From positions 83,102-147,101 of the forward strand of contig NZ_JAHTMR010000016.1 in the NCBI RefSeq assembly GCF_019200975.1: a stretch of DNA of 64,000 bases, read 5' to 3'. Below the pieces are notes generated by a model. The model did not search any database. It saw nothing but the letters and a program-made list of their open reading frames with translations, and was not told where the DNA came from. Shown in pieces: positions 28,572 through 36,651 of the stretch (positions are counted from its first letter, which is position 1; every line of letters begins with the position of its first letter). Source of the stretch: Pseudomonas sp. PD9R. Lineage in GTDB: Bacteria > Pseudomonadota > Gammaproteobacteria > Pseudomonadales > Pseudomonadaceae. Made by a program: the position numbers and the translations under genes.

Positions 28572-31384
28572 CTTTACCGGCCGCTTTCCTGCGCGATGCG
28601 CAGCAACTGATTCCCCAAGAACGACGCTTCGACGACCCGTTATCGACGCTGGCCTTCGGTACTGACGCGAGTTTCTACCGGTTGATTCCGCAATTGGTAA
28701 TCCGCGTCGAGTCCGAAGATGAAGTGGTGGCGCTGCTGAAACTGGCGCAGCGTGATCAAGTCCCGGTGACCTTCCGCGCTGCTGGCACCAGCCTCTCCGG
28801 CCAAGCCATCAGCGACTCGGTATTGATCGTGCTGGGGGATAACTGGAACGGTCGTGAGATCCGTGGCCAGGGCACCCAAATCCGCCTGCAACCGGGTGTA
28901 ATCGGCGCTCAGGCCAATGCGTGGCTGGCGCCGTTCGGGCGTAAGATCGGTCCGGATCCGGCCTCGATCAATGCGTGCAAAATTGGCGGCATCGTCGCCA
29001 ATAACGCCAGCGGTATGTGCTGCGGTACGGCACAAAATACCTATCACACACTGGCCGGGATTCGTCTGGTGCTGGCTGACGGCAGCCGTCTCGATACCGA
29101 GGATTCGGCCAGTGTCGCGGCGTTTCTGCAAAGCCATGCAACGCTGCTTGAGCGTCTGGCGACGCTGGGCCGCGAGACCCGGGCAAATTCCGAACTGGCT
29201 GCAAAGATTCGCCACAAATACCGTCTGAAAAATACCACCGGCCTGTCACTCAACGCCCTGGTGGATTTCGACGAGCCTGTGGATATCTTGAGCCACTTGC
29301 TGGTGGGCTCCGAAGGCACTCTCGGCTTTATCAGCGCGGTGACCTACGACACAGTGATCGACCACCCGAACAAGGCCTCAGCGCTCATCGTGTTCCCGGA
29401 TGTGGAAACCTGCTGCAACGCAGTCACTGTGCTGAAAAGCCAACCGGTATCCGCCGTAGAACTGCTCGACCGTCGCAGCCTGCGCTCGGTGCAGAACAAA
29501 CCCGGCATGCCGGGTTTCGTACAGCACCTGTCGAACAATGCCTGTGCTTTGCTCATCGAATCCCGCGCCGCGTCGTCCACATTGCTGCACGAACAACTGG
29601 CGCAAATCATGGCGTCGCTTGGCTCGTTCCCGGTGGAAAAACAGGTCGATTTCACCGAAGACCCGCTGGAAAACGCCCGTCTCTGGGCGATCCGCAAGGA
29701 CACCTTCCCCGCCGTCGGTGCGGTGCGTAAAACCGGCACCACGGTAATCATCGAAGACGTGACCTTCCCGGTGGAACAACTGGCGATTGGCGTGAATCGC
29801 CTCATCGAATTGTTCGACAAACATCATTACGACGAAGCGATCCTTTTCGGACACGCTTTGGAAGGCAATCTGCACTTCGTCTTCACCCAAGGCTTCAACA
29901 ACCCGGAAGAAGTCGCACGTTACCAGGCATTCATGGACGACGTGGCGCAACTGGTCGCGGTGGAATTTGGTGGTTCGCTGAAGGCCGAACATGGCACCGG
30001 GCGTAACATGGCACCGTTCGTTGAGCTGGAATGGGGAAGCGATGCTTACCAGTTGATGTGGCAGCTCAAACGCCTGCTCGATCCCAACGGCATTCTCAAT
30101 CCGGACGTGGTGCTCAGCGAAGATCCGCAGATACACCTCAAGCATTTGAAACCCTTGCCCGCTGCCGACGAAATTGTGGATAAGTGCATCGAATGCGGCT
30201 TCTGCGAACCGGTGTGCCCGTCGAAAGGCCTGACCCTGAGCCCGCGCCAGCGCATCGTTGTCTGGCGTGACATTCAGGCGAAGAAACGCGCTGGAGTCGA
30301 CACCCGTGAACTTGAAGCGGCCTATGAGTACCAGGGCATCGACACCTGTGCCGCCACCGGTCTTTGTGCACAACGATGCCCTGTAGGAATTAATACTGGC
30401 GAACTGGTGAAAAAGCTTCGCGGTCAGCACGCCACGCATACGAAAACCGCTAACTGGCTGGAAGGAAATTTCGCCACGGCACTGCAAGGTGCACGTTTCA
30501 CCCTGCACGTGGCCAATGGTGCGCGGATATTGCTGGGTGCGCCGCGACTGGCGAAGTTGTCGGCGACATTGACGAGGCTGTCAAAAGGTCAGGTTCCGCA
30601 ATGGACCAACGCCATGCCACAGCCGGAAAGAGCCATTCGTTTCAGTCCATCCGTTACGGACGAGCGCCCTCGGGTGGTGTACCTGGCAGCATGCGTATCC
30701 CGCGCCATGGGACCGGCAGCCGGTGACGAGGAACAAATGTCGTTGTATGACAAAACCCGCGGCCTGCTGGAAAAGGCCGGTTATCAGGTGGTGTTCCCGG
30801 ACAACCTCGACAACCTCTGCTGCGGCCAGCCTTTTGCCTCCAAGGGATATGCCGAACAAGCCGAGCACAAACGCCAGGAACTGATCGGCGCTCTGCTTCA
30901 CGCCAGCCGTGGCGGCCTCGATCCGATCTATTGCGACACCAGCCCCTGCACCTTGCGCCTGGCTCAGGACCTGGGCGATGTGCGTCTGGACCTGTACGAC
31001 CCAGTGCGCTTCATCCGCACGCATCTGATGGATAGACTGGACTTCACGCCGCAGGATGCGCCGATCGCGGTGCATGTCACTTGCAGCACCCAGCACCTGG
31101 GGGAAAGCCAGGCCTTGATTGATCTCGCGCGCAAGTGCAGCAAAAACGTGGTCATCCCGGAAGGCATTCACTGCTGCGGCTTTGCCGGTGACAAGGGCTT
31201 CACGACTCCCGAACTCAATGCGCATTCGTTGCGCACCCTGAAAGATGCCGTGCAGCACTGCAGCGAAGGCATCTCCACCAGTCGTACCTGTGAAATAGGC
31301 CTGAGCCAGCATGGCGGGATCGACTATCACGGGTTGGTTTATCTGGTGGATCGCGTGACCCAGCCACGCTCGATCCAGGGGTAA
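28568..31384 (+). CDS. dld: FAD-binding D-lactate dehydrogenase with C-terminal Fe-S domain
   Basis: This 938-residue protein fuses a GlcD-like flavin module with a GlcF-like iron-sulfur module. The N-terminal FAD_binding_4 domain has VTFRAAGTSLSGQA and GGIVANNASGMCCG; the FAD-oxidase C domain has HALEGNLHFVF and LKAEHGTGRNMAPF. Two 4Fe-4S motifs follow (CIECGFCEPVCPSKG near 540; CAATGLCAQRCPVG near 595) and two CCG motifs (NLCCGQPFASKGY, HCCGFAGDKGF). It probably oxidises D-lactate and passes electrons to the quinone pool. It ends the lld operon, so the locus handles both lactate enantiomers. Confidence 0.92.
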   Translation: MTLPAAFLRDAQQLIPQERRFDDPLSTLAFGTDASFYRLIPQLVIRVESEDEVVALLKLAQRDQVPVTFRAAGTSLSGQAISDSVLIVLGDNWNGREIRGQGTQIRLQPGVIGAQANAWLAPFGRKIGPDPASINACKIGGIVANNASGMCCGTAQNTYHTLAGIRLVLADGSRLDTEDSASVAAFLQSHATLLERLATLGRETRANSELAAKIRHKYRLKNTTGLSLNALVDFDEPVDILSHLLVGSEGTLGFISAVTYDTVIDHPNKASALIVFPDVETCCNAVTVLKSQPVSAVELLDRRSLRSVQNKPGMPGFVQHLSNNACALLIESRAASSTLLHEQLAQIMASLGSFPVEKQVDFTEDPLENARLWAIRKDTFPAVGAVRKTGTTVIIEDVTFPVEQLAIGVNRLIELFDKHHYDEAILFGHALEGNLHFVFTQGFNNPEEVARYQAFMDDVAQLVAVEFGGSLKAEHGTGRNMAPFVELEWGSDAYQLMWQLKRLLDPNGILNPDVVLSEDPQIHLKHLKPLPAADEIVDKCIECGFCEPVCPSKGLTLSPRQRIVVWRDIQAKKRAGVDTRELEAAYEYQGIDTCAATGLCAQRCPVGINTGELVKKLRGQHATHTKTANWLEGNFATALQGARFTLHVANGARILLGAPRLAKLSATLTRLSKGQVPQWTNAMPQPERAIRFSPSVTDERPRVVYLAACVSRAMGPAAGDEEQMSLYDKTRGLLEKAGYQVVFPDNLDNLCCGQPFASKGYAEQAEHKRQELIGALLHASRGGLDPIYCDTSPCTLRLAQDLGDVRLDLYDPVRFIRTHLMDRLDFTPQDAPIAVHVTCSTQHLGESQALIDLARKCSKNVVIPEGIHCCGFAGDKGFTTPELNAHSLRTLKDAVQHCSEGISTSRTCEIGLSQHGGIDYHGLVYLVDRVTQPRSIQG

Positions 31385-31388
31385 CCTT

Positions 31389-31488
31389 TGTAGGAGCGAG
31401 CTTGCTCGCGATGGATGTCAACGAAAACGCGTTTTCTCTGAATAAGCGCGTCGCCCTTGAGTTCTTCGCGAGCAAGCTCGCTCCTACA
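31389..31488. repeat. Inverted repeat, family B (TGTAGGAGCGAGCTTGCTCGCG)
   Basis: Perfect 22-base arms at 31389-31410 and 31467-31488 flank 56 unrelated bases, immediately after the dld stop. This is the usual form of a Pseudomonas REP pair (REPIN). It may also shield the 3' end of the lld message. Confidence 0.87.
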
Positions 31489-31659
31489 GATGGGGCCCTC
31501 GTTCCTTTGTATGACCGGCAGATGCGCAAAAAAGAGCCAATTTCCAACCTGCGGCTATAGTCATTTAGCCAGGCCCTGTGAAAGGGGCTTATAACCACCT
31601 CGGCCAGCGGCCCCCTCCTCGACCGGCAGCCCCGAGCCCTCATGCGCAAGGAGATACTC

Positions 31660-31935
31660 ATGAAGAACTCTGCAATTGCTGGATTGTTCATCACCGCTGC
31701 ACTGCTGGCCTCGCCTGTGTTTGCGGCGGATAAAGATCTTTGTACCGATAACCTTCAGACCATCAGCGACTTTGTGGACAGTGCGCCCTCTATCCCGGAA
31801 GGCTCCCTGGACAACGTCAAAGCCGCGATGGAAAAAGCCAAAGCAGCCCAGGCAGCCGGTAACGACAAGGATTGCGTCGAAATCTCAAGTAACATGATCC
31901 AAAAAATGCAGATTCGAAATCCTACCCGGAACTGA
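31660..31935 (+). CDS. Small secreted protein of unknown function
   Basis: This 91-residue protein has a clear signal peptide (KNSAIAGLFITAALLASPVFA, cleavage after AFA-type VFA near residue 22) and a mature part of about 70 residues with two Cys (DLCTDN and KDCVEIS) that could form a disulfide. The mature part is predicted helical and Ala/Lys-rich (NVKAAMEKAKAAQAAG). I recognise no family. An AAGGAG sequence sits well for ATG 31660. It stands alone between the lld operon and ssrA. Confidence 0.75.
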   Translation: MKNSAIAGLFITAALLASPVFAADKDLCTDNLQTISDFVDSAPSIPEGSLDNVKAAMEKAKAAQAAGNDKDCVEISSNMIQKMQIRNPTRN

Positions 31936-31945
31936 TGCGAGACAT

Positions 31946-31965
31946 GGCCAACCTTCGGGTTGGCC
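31946..31965 (+). terminator. Hairpin after the small secreted protein gene
   Basis: GGCCAACC and GGTTGGCC form an 8-bp stem closed by a TTCG tetraloop, 10 bases after the stop codon. The following sequence is not a U-run (TTCCGG), so termination efficiency is uncertain. Confidence 0.55.
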
Positions 31966-32030
31966 TTCCGGGTCGCATTGACGTAGACTACACAGGCTTG
32001 TTGCTCATCAGATTCACGAGCAATGAGTTC

Positions 32031-32424
32031 GGGGCCGTTTAGGATTCGACGCCGGTTGCGAAACTTTAGGTGCATGCCGAGTTGGTAACAGAACTCGTAA
32101 ATCCACTGTTGCAACTTCTTATAGTTGCCAATGACGAAACCTACGGGGAATACGCTCTCGCTGCGTAAGCAGCCTTAGCCCTTCCCTCCTGGTACCTTCG
32201 GGTCCAGCAATCATCAGGGGATGTCTGTAAACCCAAAGTGATTGTCATATAGAACAGAATCGCCGTGCAGTACGTTGTGGACGAAGCGGCTAAAACTTAC
32301 ACAACTCGCCCAAAGCACCCTGCCCGTCGGGTCGCTGAGGGTTAACTTAATAGACACGGCTACGCATGTAGTACCGACAGCGGAGTACTGGCGGACGGGG
32401 GTTCAAATCCCCCCGGCTCCACCA
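32031..32424 (+). ncRNA. ssrA: tmRNA (SsrA)
   Basis: tmRNA rescues stalled ribosomes with SmpB. The 5' end GGGGCCG pairs with CGGCTCC next to the 3' ACCA to form the acceptor stem; the T arm GGGGG-TTCAAAT-CCCCC precedes it. The conserved GGATTCGACGCCGG near the start is typical. The resume codon GCC at 32127 opens a tag reading frame ANDETYGEYALAA ending at TAA 32166-32168, with the expected ALAA end. Length about 394 bases includes the encoded 3' CCA. A TTGACG at 31979 is a candidate -35. A strong terminator follows. Confidence 0.96.
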
Positions 32425-32447
32425 ATTCGTCTTCCCAGGAAGACTCG

Positions 32448-32494
32448 AAAAAGCCGTAAAGCCAAGAGAAATCGAAGCTTTACGGCTTTTTTGT
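32448..32494 (+). terminator. ssrA terminator
   Basis: AAAAGCCGTAAAGC pairs with GCTTTACGGCTTTT across a short loop and is followed by T residues. It is placed 24 bases after the tmRNA 3' end. Confidence 0.88.
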
Positions 32495-32533
32495 TGCTTG
32501 TACGTTTACCGAATCCCGAATTAAACGGCCGGC

Positions 32534-32737
32534 TTACCCAATATGCCGGTGTAATGAGGCCGGTGCCTTGCTCAATCGCACCAGCATGTCGGGCAGTGTT
32601 GGCAGGTTGGTCGTGTCGGTGAGCGGTAGCACAAAATCATAGCGGGTCAGGAAGAAGTCCGGTACGTCACTGTCGAACACCACGACCACCCGTTTCAGAA
32701 CTGCCCTCGGTTGCAATTGCGCCCACAAAAAAGGCAC
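32534..32737 (-). other. Doubtful short open frame between ssrA and pelG
   Basis: A 67-codon frame reads through most of the ssrA-pelG gap. Its first codons lie inside the pel terminator hairpin and no ribosome-binding site is visible. Part of it (VVVVFDSDVPDFFLTRYDFVL) looks protein-like and could be the remnant of a decayed gene, but I recognise no family. The 3' end of ssrA is a common integration site in bacteria, so residue of an old insertion is conceivable. Confidence 0.2.
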
Positions 32738-32767
32738 TGACGATTATCGCCAGTGCCTTTTTTGTGT
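32727..32767. terminator. pel operon terminator
   Basis: AAAAAAGGCACTG and CAGTGCCTTTTTT form a 13-bp arm pair around a short loop, 13 bases after the pelG stop, with a T-run in both directions. It is the expected end of the pel transcript. Confidence 0.88.
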
Positions 32768-32779
32768 CTACAAAGTGTT

Positions 32780-34150
32780 TCAGCGCGACAACATGAACGT
32801 GTCGTACTCAAGGTCTTCCAGCGCCGTGGACAACCGGTGCAGCCCTAACAACACACAGGCCAGCAACGACAGGGTAAAGCCGTAGCCGAAGAAACTCGGG
32901 CCCAGGTGCATGCTCAGCAGCGTCAGCCCGGCGTTCAGCACCGCGAACAGCACGCACAATTCCAGCACTACGGCGCGTTTATCGAGGTAGAAGAACACGT
33001 TTAGCAATGCCATGAACACCACCTGGATGCTCACGCCGATCAAGTCGATGTAGAACAACGGCAGGTAGTAACTGGAGATGCCCAACCAGTCCAGCAAACG
33101 CGGCGCGAACAGGAATAGCAGCACCACCGTCAGCCCCTGCACCTTGCAGATTTCCAGCAGGCCCTGACGAATCGACAAGGTCATTTCGGTTTTCAGCGAA
33201 CCGATGTGCTGCAAGGTTTCACCTTCACGGATCGCCCGGAACAGGCGGTCGTACCACTCGGCGAAATCGGTTTCGATACGCACCAGGAACACGGCCATAC
33301 CGGGAATGATCGCCAGGTACGCGAGGAAAATCGGCAAGTCATACAGGATCGATGCGCGCAGCGGACCGACGACGATATTCGACGTACCGGGGTTGAACCA
33401 GAACAGGAATTTGTCGATCCAGATACCGAAGTTATAGAAGAACCCGGTGGCCAGCAGACTGAGGAAAACCTGGCGGCGTTCGAGGAAGTCGAAGGCGATC
33501 AGCTTCTCGGCGCGGTACTCGCGCAGGATGTCGTAGAGAAACAGAAACAGCAGCGTGCTGTGCCCGAGCAGCAATGCCAGCAGCAAGCCCGGCATCTGCA
33601 GGAAGCTCAGCACGTAGGCGCTGGCGACCATCAGCGTGTAGCCCACCAGCATCACCAGCAAGATGCGGTTATAGGCCTTCATCCCCGAGAGGAAGATGAT
33701 CACCAGCCACAAGTTGCACAGCACCACGAAGTTCGACAGCACTAGCAAACGGTAGAGCAGCGGCTGGTCGAACAGCACGCTCAGCACCACGATACCCAGC
33801 ACACCGGCACCGATCGTCACCAGTAACAGCACGCCCAGCAGGTTCGGCAGAATCTGCTCGTACTTGTGTTCGAACAATCGGTCGGAAACGAATCGGGTGA
33901 AGAACAGTTGCAGGCCGCCCGTGAGAATCAGCGAGCTGGCCATCAGGTACGTCACCGTCACCAGGAACTGCCCGACCAGCACGTTCGGCAGCATCAGGCC
34001 CAGGCTGATGATCCCCACCAGCATCACGCTGATGATCGACAACACCCACGGCCCCGAGCTGATCAACCCGGCGTAAACATAGGCATGCAAGGTCGCCGTA
34101 TAGGAATCACGCGACAGGATCTTGCGGAGTTCGAAGCCAATCCCGGCCAT
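32780..34150 (-). CDS. pelG: Pel polysaccharide inner-membrane transporter PelG
   Basis: PelG is a polytopic inner-membrane protein of the MOP/polysaccharide-transporter superfamily that acts with PelD, PelE and PelF in Pel synthesis and export. The 456-residue protein opens MAGIGFELRKILSRDSYTATLHAYVYAGLISSGPW and shows about 12 hydrophobic segments, as expected. It starts directly at the pelF stop with no spacing (TAA then ATG), and it is the last gene before the terminator. Confidence 0.95.
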   Translation of the reverse strand: MAGIGFELRKILSRDSYTATLHAYVYAGLISSGPWVLSIISVMLVGIISLGLMLPNVLVGQFLVTVTYLMASSLILTGGLQLFFTRFVSDRLFEHKYEQILPNLLGVLLLVTIGAGVLGIVVLSVLFDQPLLYRLLVLSNFVVLCNLWLVIIFLSGMKAYNRILLVMLVGYTLMVASAYVLSFLQMPGLLLALLLGHSTLLFLFLYDILREYRAEKLIAFDFLERRQVFLSLLATGFFYNFGIWIDKFLFWFNPGTSNIVVGPLRASILYDLPIFLAYLAIIPGMAVFLVRIETDFAEWYDRLFRAIREGETLQHIGSLKTEMTLSIRQGLLEICKVQGLTVVLLFLFAPRLLDWLGISSYYLPLFYIDLIGVSIQVVFMALLNVFFYLDKRAVVLELCVLFAVLNAGLTLLSMHLGPSFFGYGFTLSLLACVLLGLHRLSTALEDLEYDTFMLSR

Positions 34151-35665
34151 TTAAATGTTCTCCATGGCGGCTTGATACAGGTCGCGATAGCGCTGCAGCA
34201 TCAAGGCTTCGGTGTAATAACGATTGACCCGCAACAAACCGCTGGCTTGAGCGGCTTCCCAGCGTTGCGGACTGCGTAGCAGTTCGAGGATCGCCACGCT
34301 GGTGGCTTGCGGATCGGCGATTGCCACCACCTTGCCGGCCAGGCCCAAGTCGCGGTCCTCGGCAGTGCCGCCTTCGATCAACTCACGGCAAGAACCCACG
34401 TCGCTGCTGACCACCGGCGTACCGGCGGCCCAGGCTTCGAGAATCACCAGCGGTTGCGCCTCGCTGATCGAGGTCAGCACCATCAGGCCCAGTTGCGGCA
34501 GGATTTCCTGGATGCGCTGGAAACCAAGGAAATGCACCTTGCCCTCCAACCCCAGACTGGCCATCAGGCTGCGGCATTCGCTGACGTACTCCGGGTCTTC
34601 TTCTTCCGGACCGACGATCCAGCCTTCGGCCTGGGGCATCGCGCTGATCACGCCGCGCATGGCCCGCAAAAAGGTTTTCACGTCCTTGATCGGCACCACG
34701 CGCCCGATCAAACCCACCACCGGCGCAATGCCTGGCGCGCGGGATTCGAGCGCTGCGGTCCATTGCGGCAAGTCGATACCGTTAGGGATGACCTGGGTGC
34801 GCACCGGGTCGGCACCGTCCTTGATTTGCCGCTGACGGTTGCCGTCATACAGCGAGATGATGCTGTCGGCGCTGTTGTAAGTCAGCTGGCCGATACGTTC
34901 GAAAAAGCGCACCCACAAGGTACGGATGTAACCCGAACCGGCGTCGAGGCTGCGGTTGAGCGCCTGGCCGGAACTCTCGGCGATCCAGCTGGCCTGGGCC
35001 AGGTCGATCTTGCGCTCCTTGGTGTAGATCCCGTGCTCGCTGAGCAAGTAAGTGCAGTTCCAGCGTTGCTTGAGGATGCAGCCCAACAGCCCGGCGTATC
35101 CCGTAGAAATCGAATGCAGCACCCGCGCCCGCGGCATCTTGCGTGACGACTCGGCGAGCATCAGCAACGGCGACTGCATCGAGCGCAGGGTCCAGAAATA
35201 GTTGACGAACGAAGGGTCGGCGCAATGCAGGCGATAGCCTTCGCTCAACGCCTCCCAACTGGCGCGGCTGCGCAGCACGTCGTCGAGGGTCAGCCGACCC
35301 TGGGCGATATTGTCGAGCAGGCTTTCGCCCAGTTCCGGCTCCGGCGGGTCCGGGTGATGCAGGAAGCGATACAAGTCCTGAAGCTGCTGCAAGTCGGCTT
35401 CCCCTGGCGTGCCGCGGGTGTCGGTCGGATGGGTCGCATCTTCAAGGAACACTTCTTCGATGTGCAGCACATTCGGCGGCACTTGATAGCGGCGCTCCGC
35501 GTACGCCGAGCGCTGCCCACCGATGAACATTACCGAAAACGTGACCTCTGGCAGGCCGAGGATCATCTGGTGAATCCAGCTCGACACACCACCGCGCACA
35601 TAAGGCCAGGTGCCTTCGAGCAGCAGGCAGATATCGGCCATCGGCGCCTCTTCCTTGTGACTCAT
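34151..35665 (-). CDS. pelF: Pel glycosyltransferase PelF
   Basis: PelF is the cytosolic GT4-family glycosyltransferase that polymerises Pel, reported to use UDP-linked sugars. The 504-residue protein begins with the conserved ADICLLLEGTWPYVRGGVSSW, and the retaining-GT E-x7-E motif is seen in EAQPLVILEAWAAGTPVVSSD. VGLIGRVVPIKDVKTFL is the conserved nucleotide-sugar region. The ATG at 35665 overlaps the pelE stop by four bases, which supports this longer start over ATG 35641. Confidence 0.95.
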   Translation of the reverse strand: MSHKEEAPMADICLLLEGTWPYVRGGVSSWIHQMILGLPEVTFSVMFIGGQRSAYAERRYQVPPNVLHIEEVFLEDATHPTDTRGTPGEADLQQLQDLYRFLHHPDPPEPELGESLLDNIAQGRLTLDDVLRSRASWEALSEGYRLHCADPSFVNYFWTLRSMQSPLLMLAESSRKMPRARVLHSISTGYAGLLGCILKQRWNCTYLLSEHGIYTKERKIDLAQASWIAESSGQALNRSLDAGSGYIRTLWVRFFERIGQLTYNSADSIISLYDGNRQRQIKDGADPVRTQVIPNGIDLPQWTAALESRAPGIAPVVGLIGRVVPIKDVKTFLRAMRGVISAMPQAEGWIVGPEEEDPEYVSECRSLMASLGLEGKVHFLGFQRIQEILPQLGLMVLTSISEAQPLVILEAWAAGTPVVSSDVGSCRELIEGGTAEDRDLGLAGKVVAIADPQATSVAILELLRSPQRWEAAQASGLLRVNRYYTEALMLQRYRDLYQAAMENI

Positions 35666-36651
35666 GTCCAGCTCCTCACCAGTTCAGCGAAGGGAGGTCG
35701 CTGACGGGTTTTCTCGGGAAGGCTCGCGAGCAATCCAGGGATTTCGTGATAGCGACCGGCCTCGAATGCCAGCTCGGCGTGGAACGGCAGAACCTGGGCT
35801 TCACCCATGCCGTTCTCCTGGGCCTGGGTCAGCAGCACTTCGGCTCGCTCGACATCACCGCGCTCCAGGGCAATACGCCCGGCCAGCAGGAACAACTCGC
35901 CGCCCTCGCCCGCTTCCAGACCTTGCTCGGCATGTTCGCTGGCCTGATTAAGCACGTGCTCAAGCACACTGCCTTGCGCCAAACCCAGATACGCCAGCTC
36001 CCAATACCAGCGCGCCAGCGTGCCATGCAACACGCCGGCGGCTTGGGCCGTGGCGCCGTTCAGTTGGCCGAGGGCGATCTGGATGCGCAGGTTGATATCG
36101 CTTTCCTGCTTGTCGAGCATCGAGTACGCCAGCAGTCGCACGTCATCGCTCGGGTCGCCCAGCGCCAGTTTGAGGATCGGCACCGCTTCCTTGCCCGGCA
36201 TCCGTCGCGTGGCCAGCAAGGCGGCGAGGCGTTGATCCGGGTCAGGCGCATGACGCAGCACGTCCTGCAAACCACCATCGGCAAAAATCGGCTTGTGCAA
36301 TTGCATCTGCGCCCGATACGGCAGGCTCGGAATGCCGACTGCTTGCCAGGCTTGTTTGTCCCGTTTGCGTGGCAGGTACAGTGCCGGGAAAATCGCCGCG
36401 ACCACGCCCACGGTACCGAGCACCGGAACAAAGAACGCCATGCTGAAAATGAACAGCGGGCTCCACGGCAGCGGCGAGCGATAACGCGCCGGCAACAGCA
36501 GCCAGACGGCCGCGCACAACATAACGCTGGCCAGACCGTGACTGAGGGTGAACACCAGTAATTGGTGCGCCTCGGGCACGTCCACCCACAGGCTCGTCCA
36601 ACTGCCCGCCTCTAACAACAAGGCTCCGCTAAACAGCCACTTGCTGATCAT
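35662..36651 (-). CDS. pelE: Pel synthesis membrane protein PelE
   Basis: PelE is an inner-membrane protein with N-terminal membrane segments (about residues 5-20, 30-52 and 62-90) and a cytoplasmic alpha-helical TPR-like part, thought to bridge PelD, PelF and PelG. The 329-residue protein matches the family in length. The C-terminal half shows repeated helix pairs (ELFLLAGRIALERGDVERAEVLL). It overlaps pelD by 23 bases upstream and pelF by four bases downstream. Confidence 0.92.
   Translation of the reverse strand: MISKWLFSGALLLEAGSWTSLWVDVPEAHQLLVFTLSHGLASVMLCAAVWLLLPARYRSPLPWSPLFIFSMAFFVPVLGTVGVVAAIFPALYLPRKRDKQAWQAVGIPSLPYRAQMQLHKPIFADGGLQDVLRHAPDPDQRLAALLATRRMPGKEAVPILKLALGDPSDDVRLLAYSMLDKQESDINLRIQIALGQLNGATAQAAGVLHGTLARWYWELAYLGLAQGSVLEHVLNQASEHAEQGLEAGEGGELFLLAGRIALERGDVERAEVLLTQAQENGMGEAQVLPFHAELAFEAGRYHEIPGLLASLPEKTRQRPPFAELVRSWT

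Noticed and set aside
29378..30508. Open frame antisense to dld
   Set aside because: It is a shadow frame with no family resemblance.
32242..32622. Open frame running through the tmRNA 3' half
   Set aside because: The region is ssrA and its terminator, so the frame is incidental.
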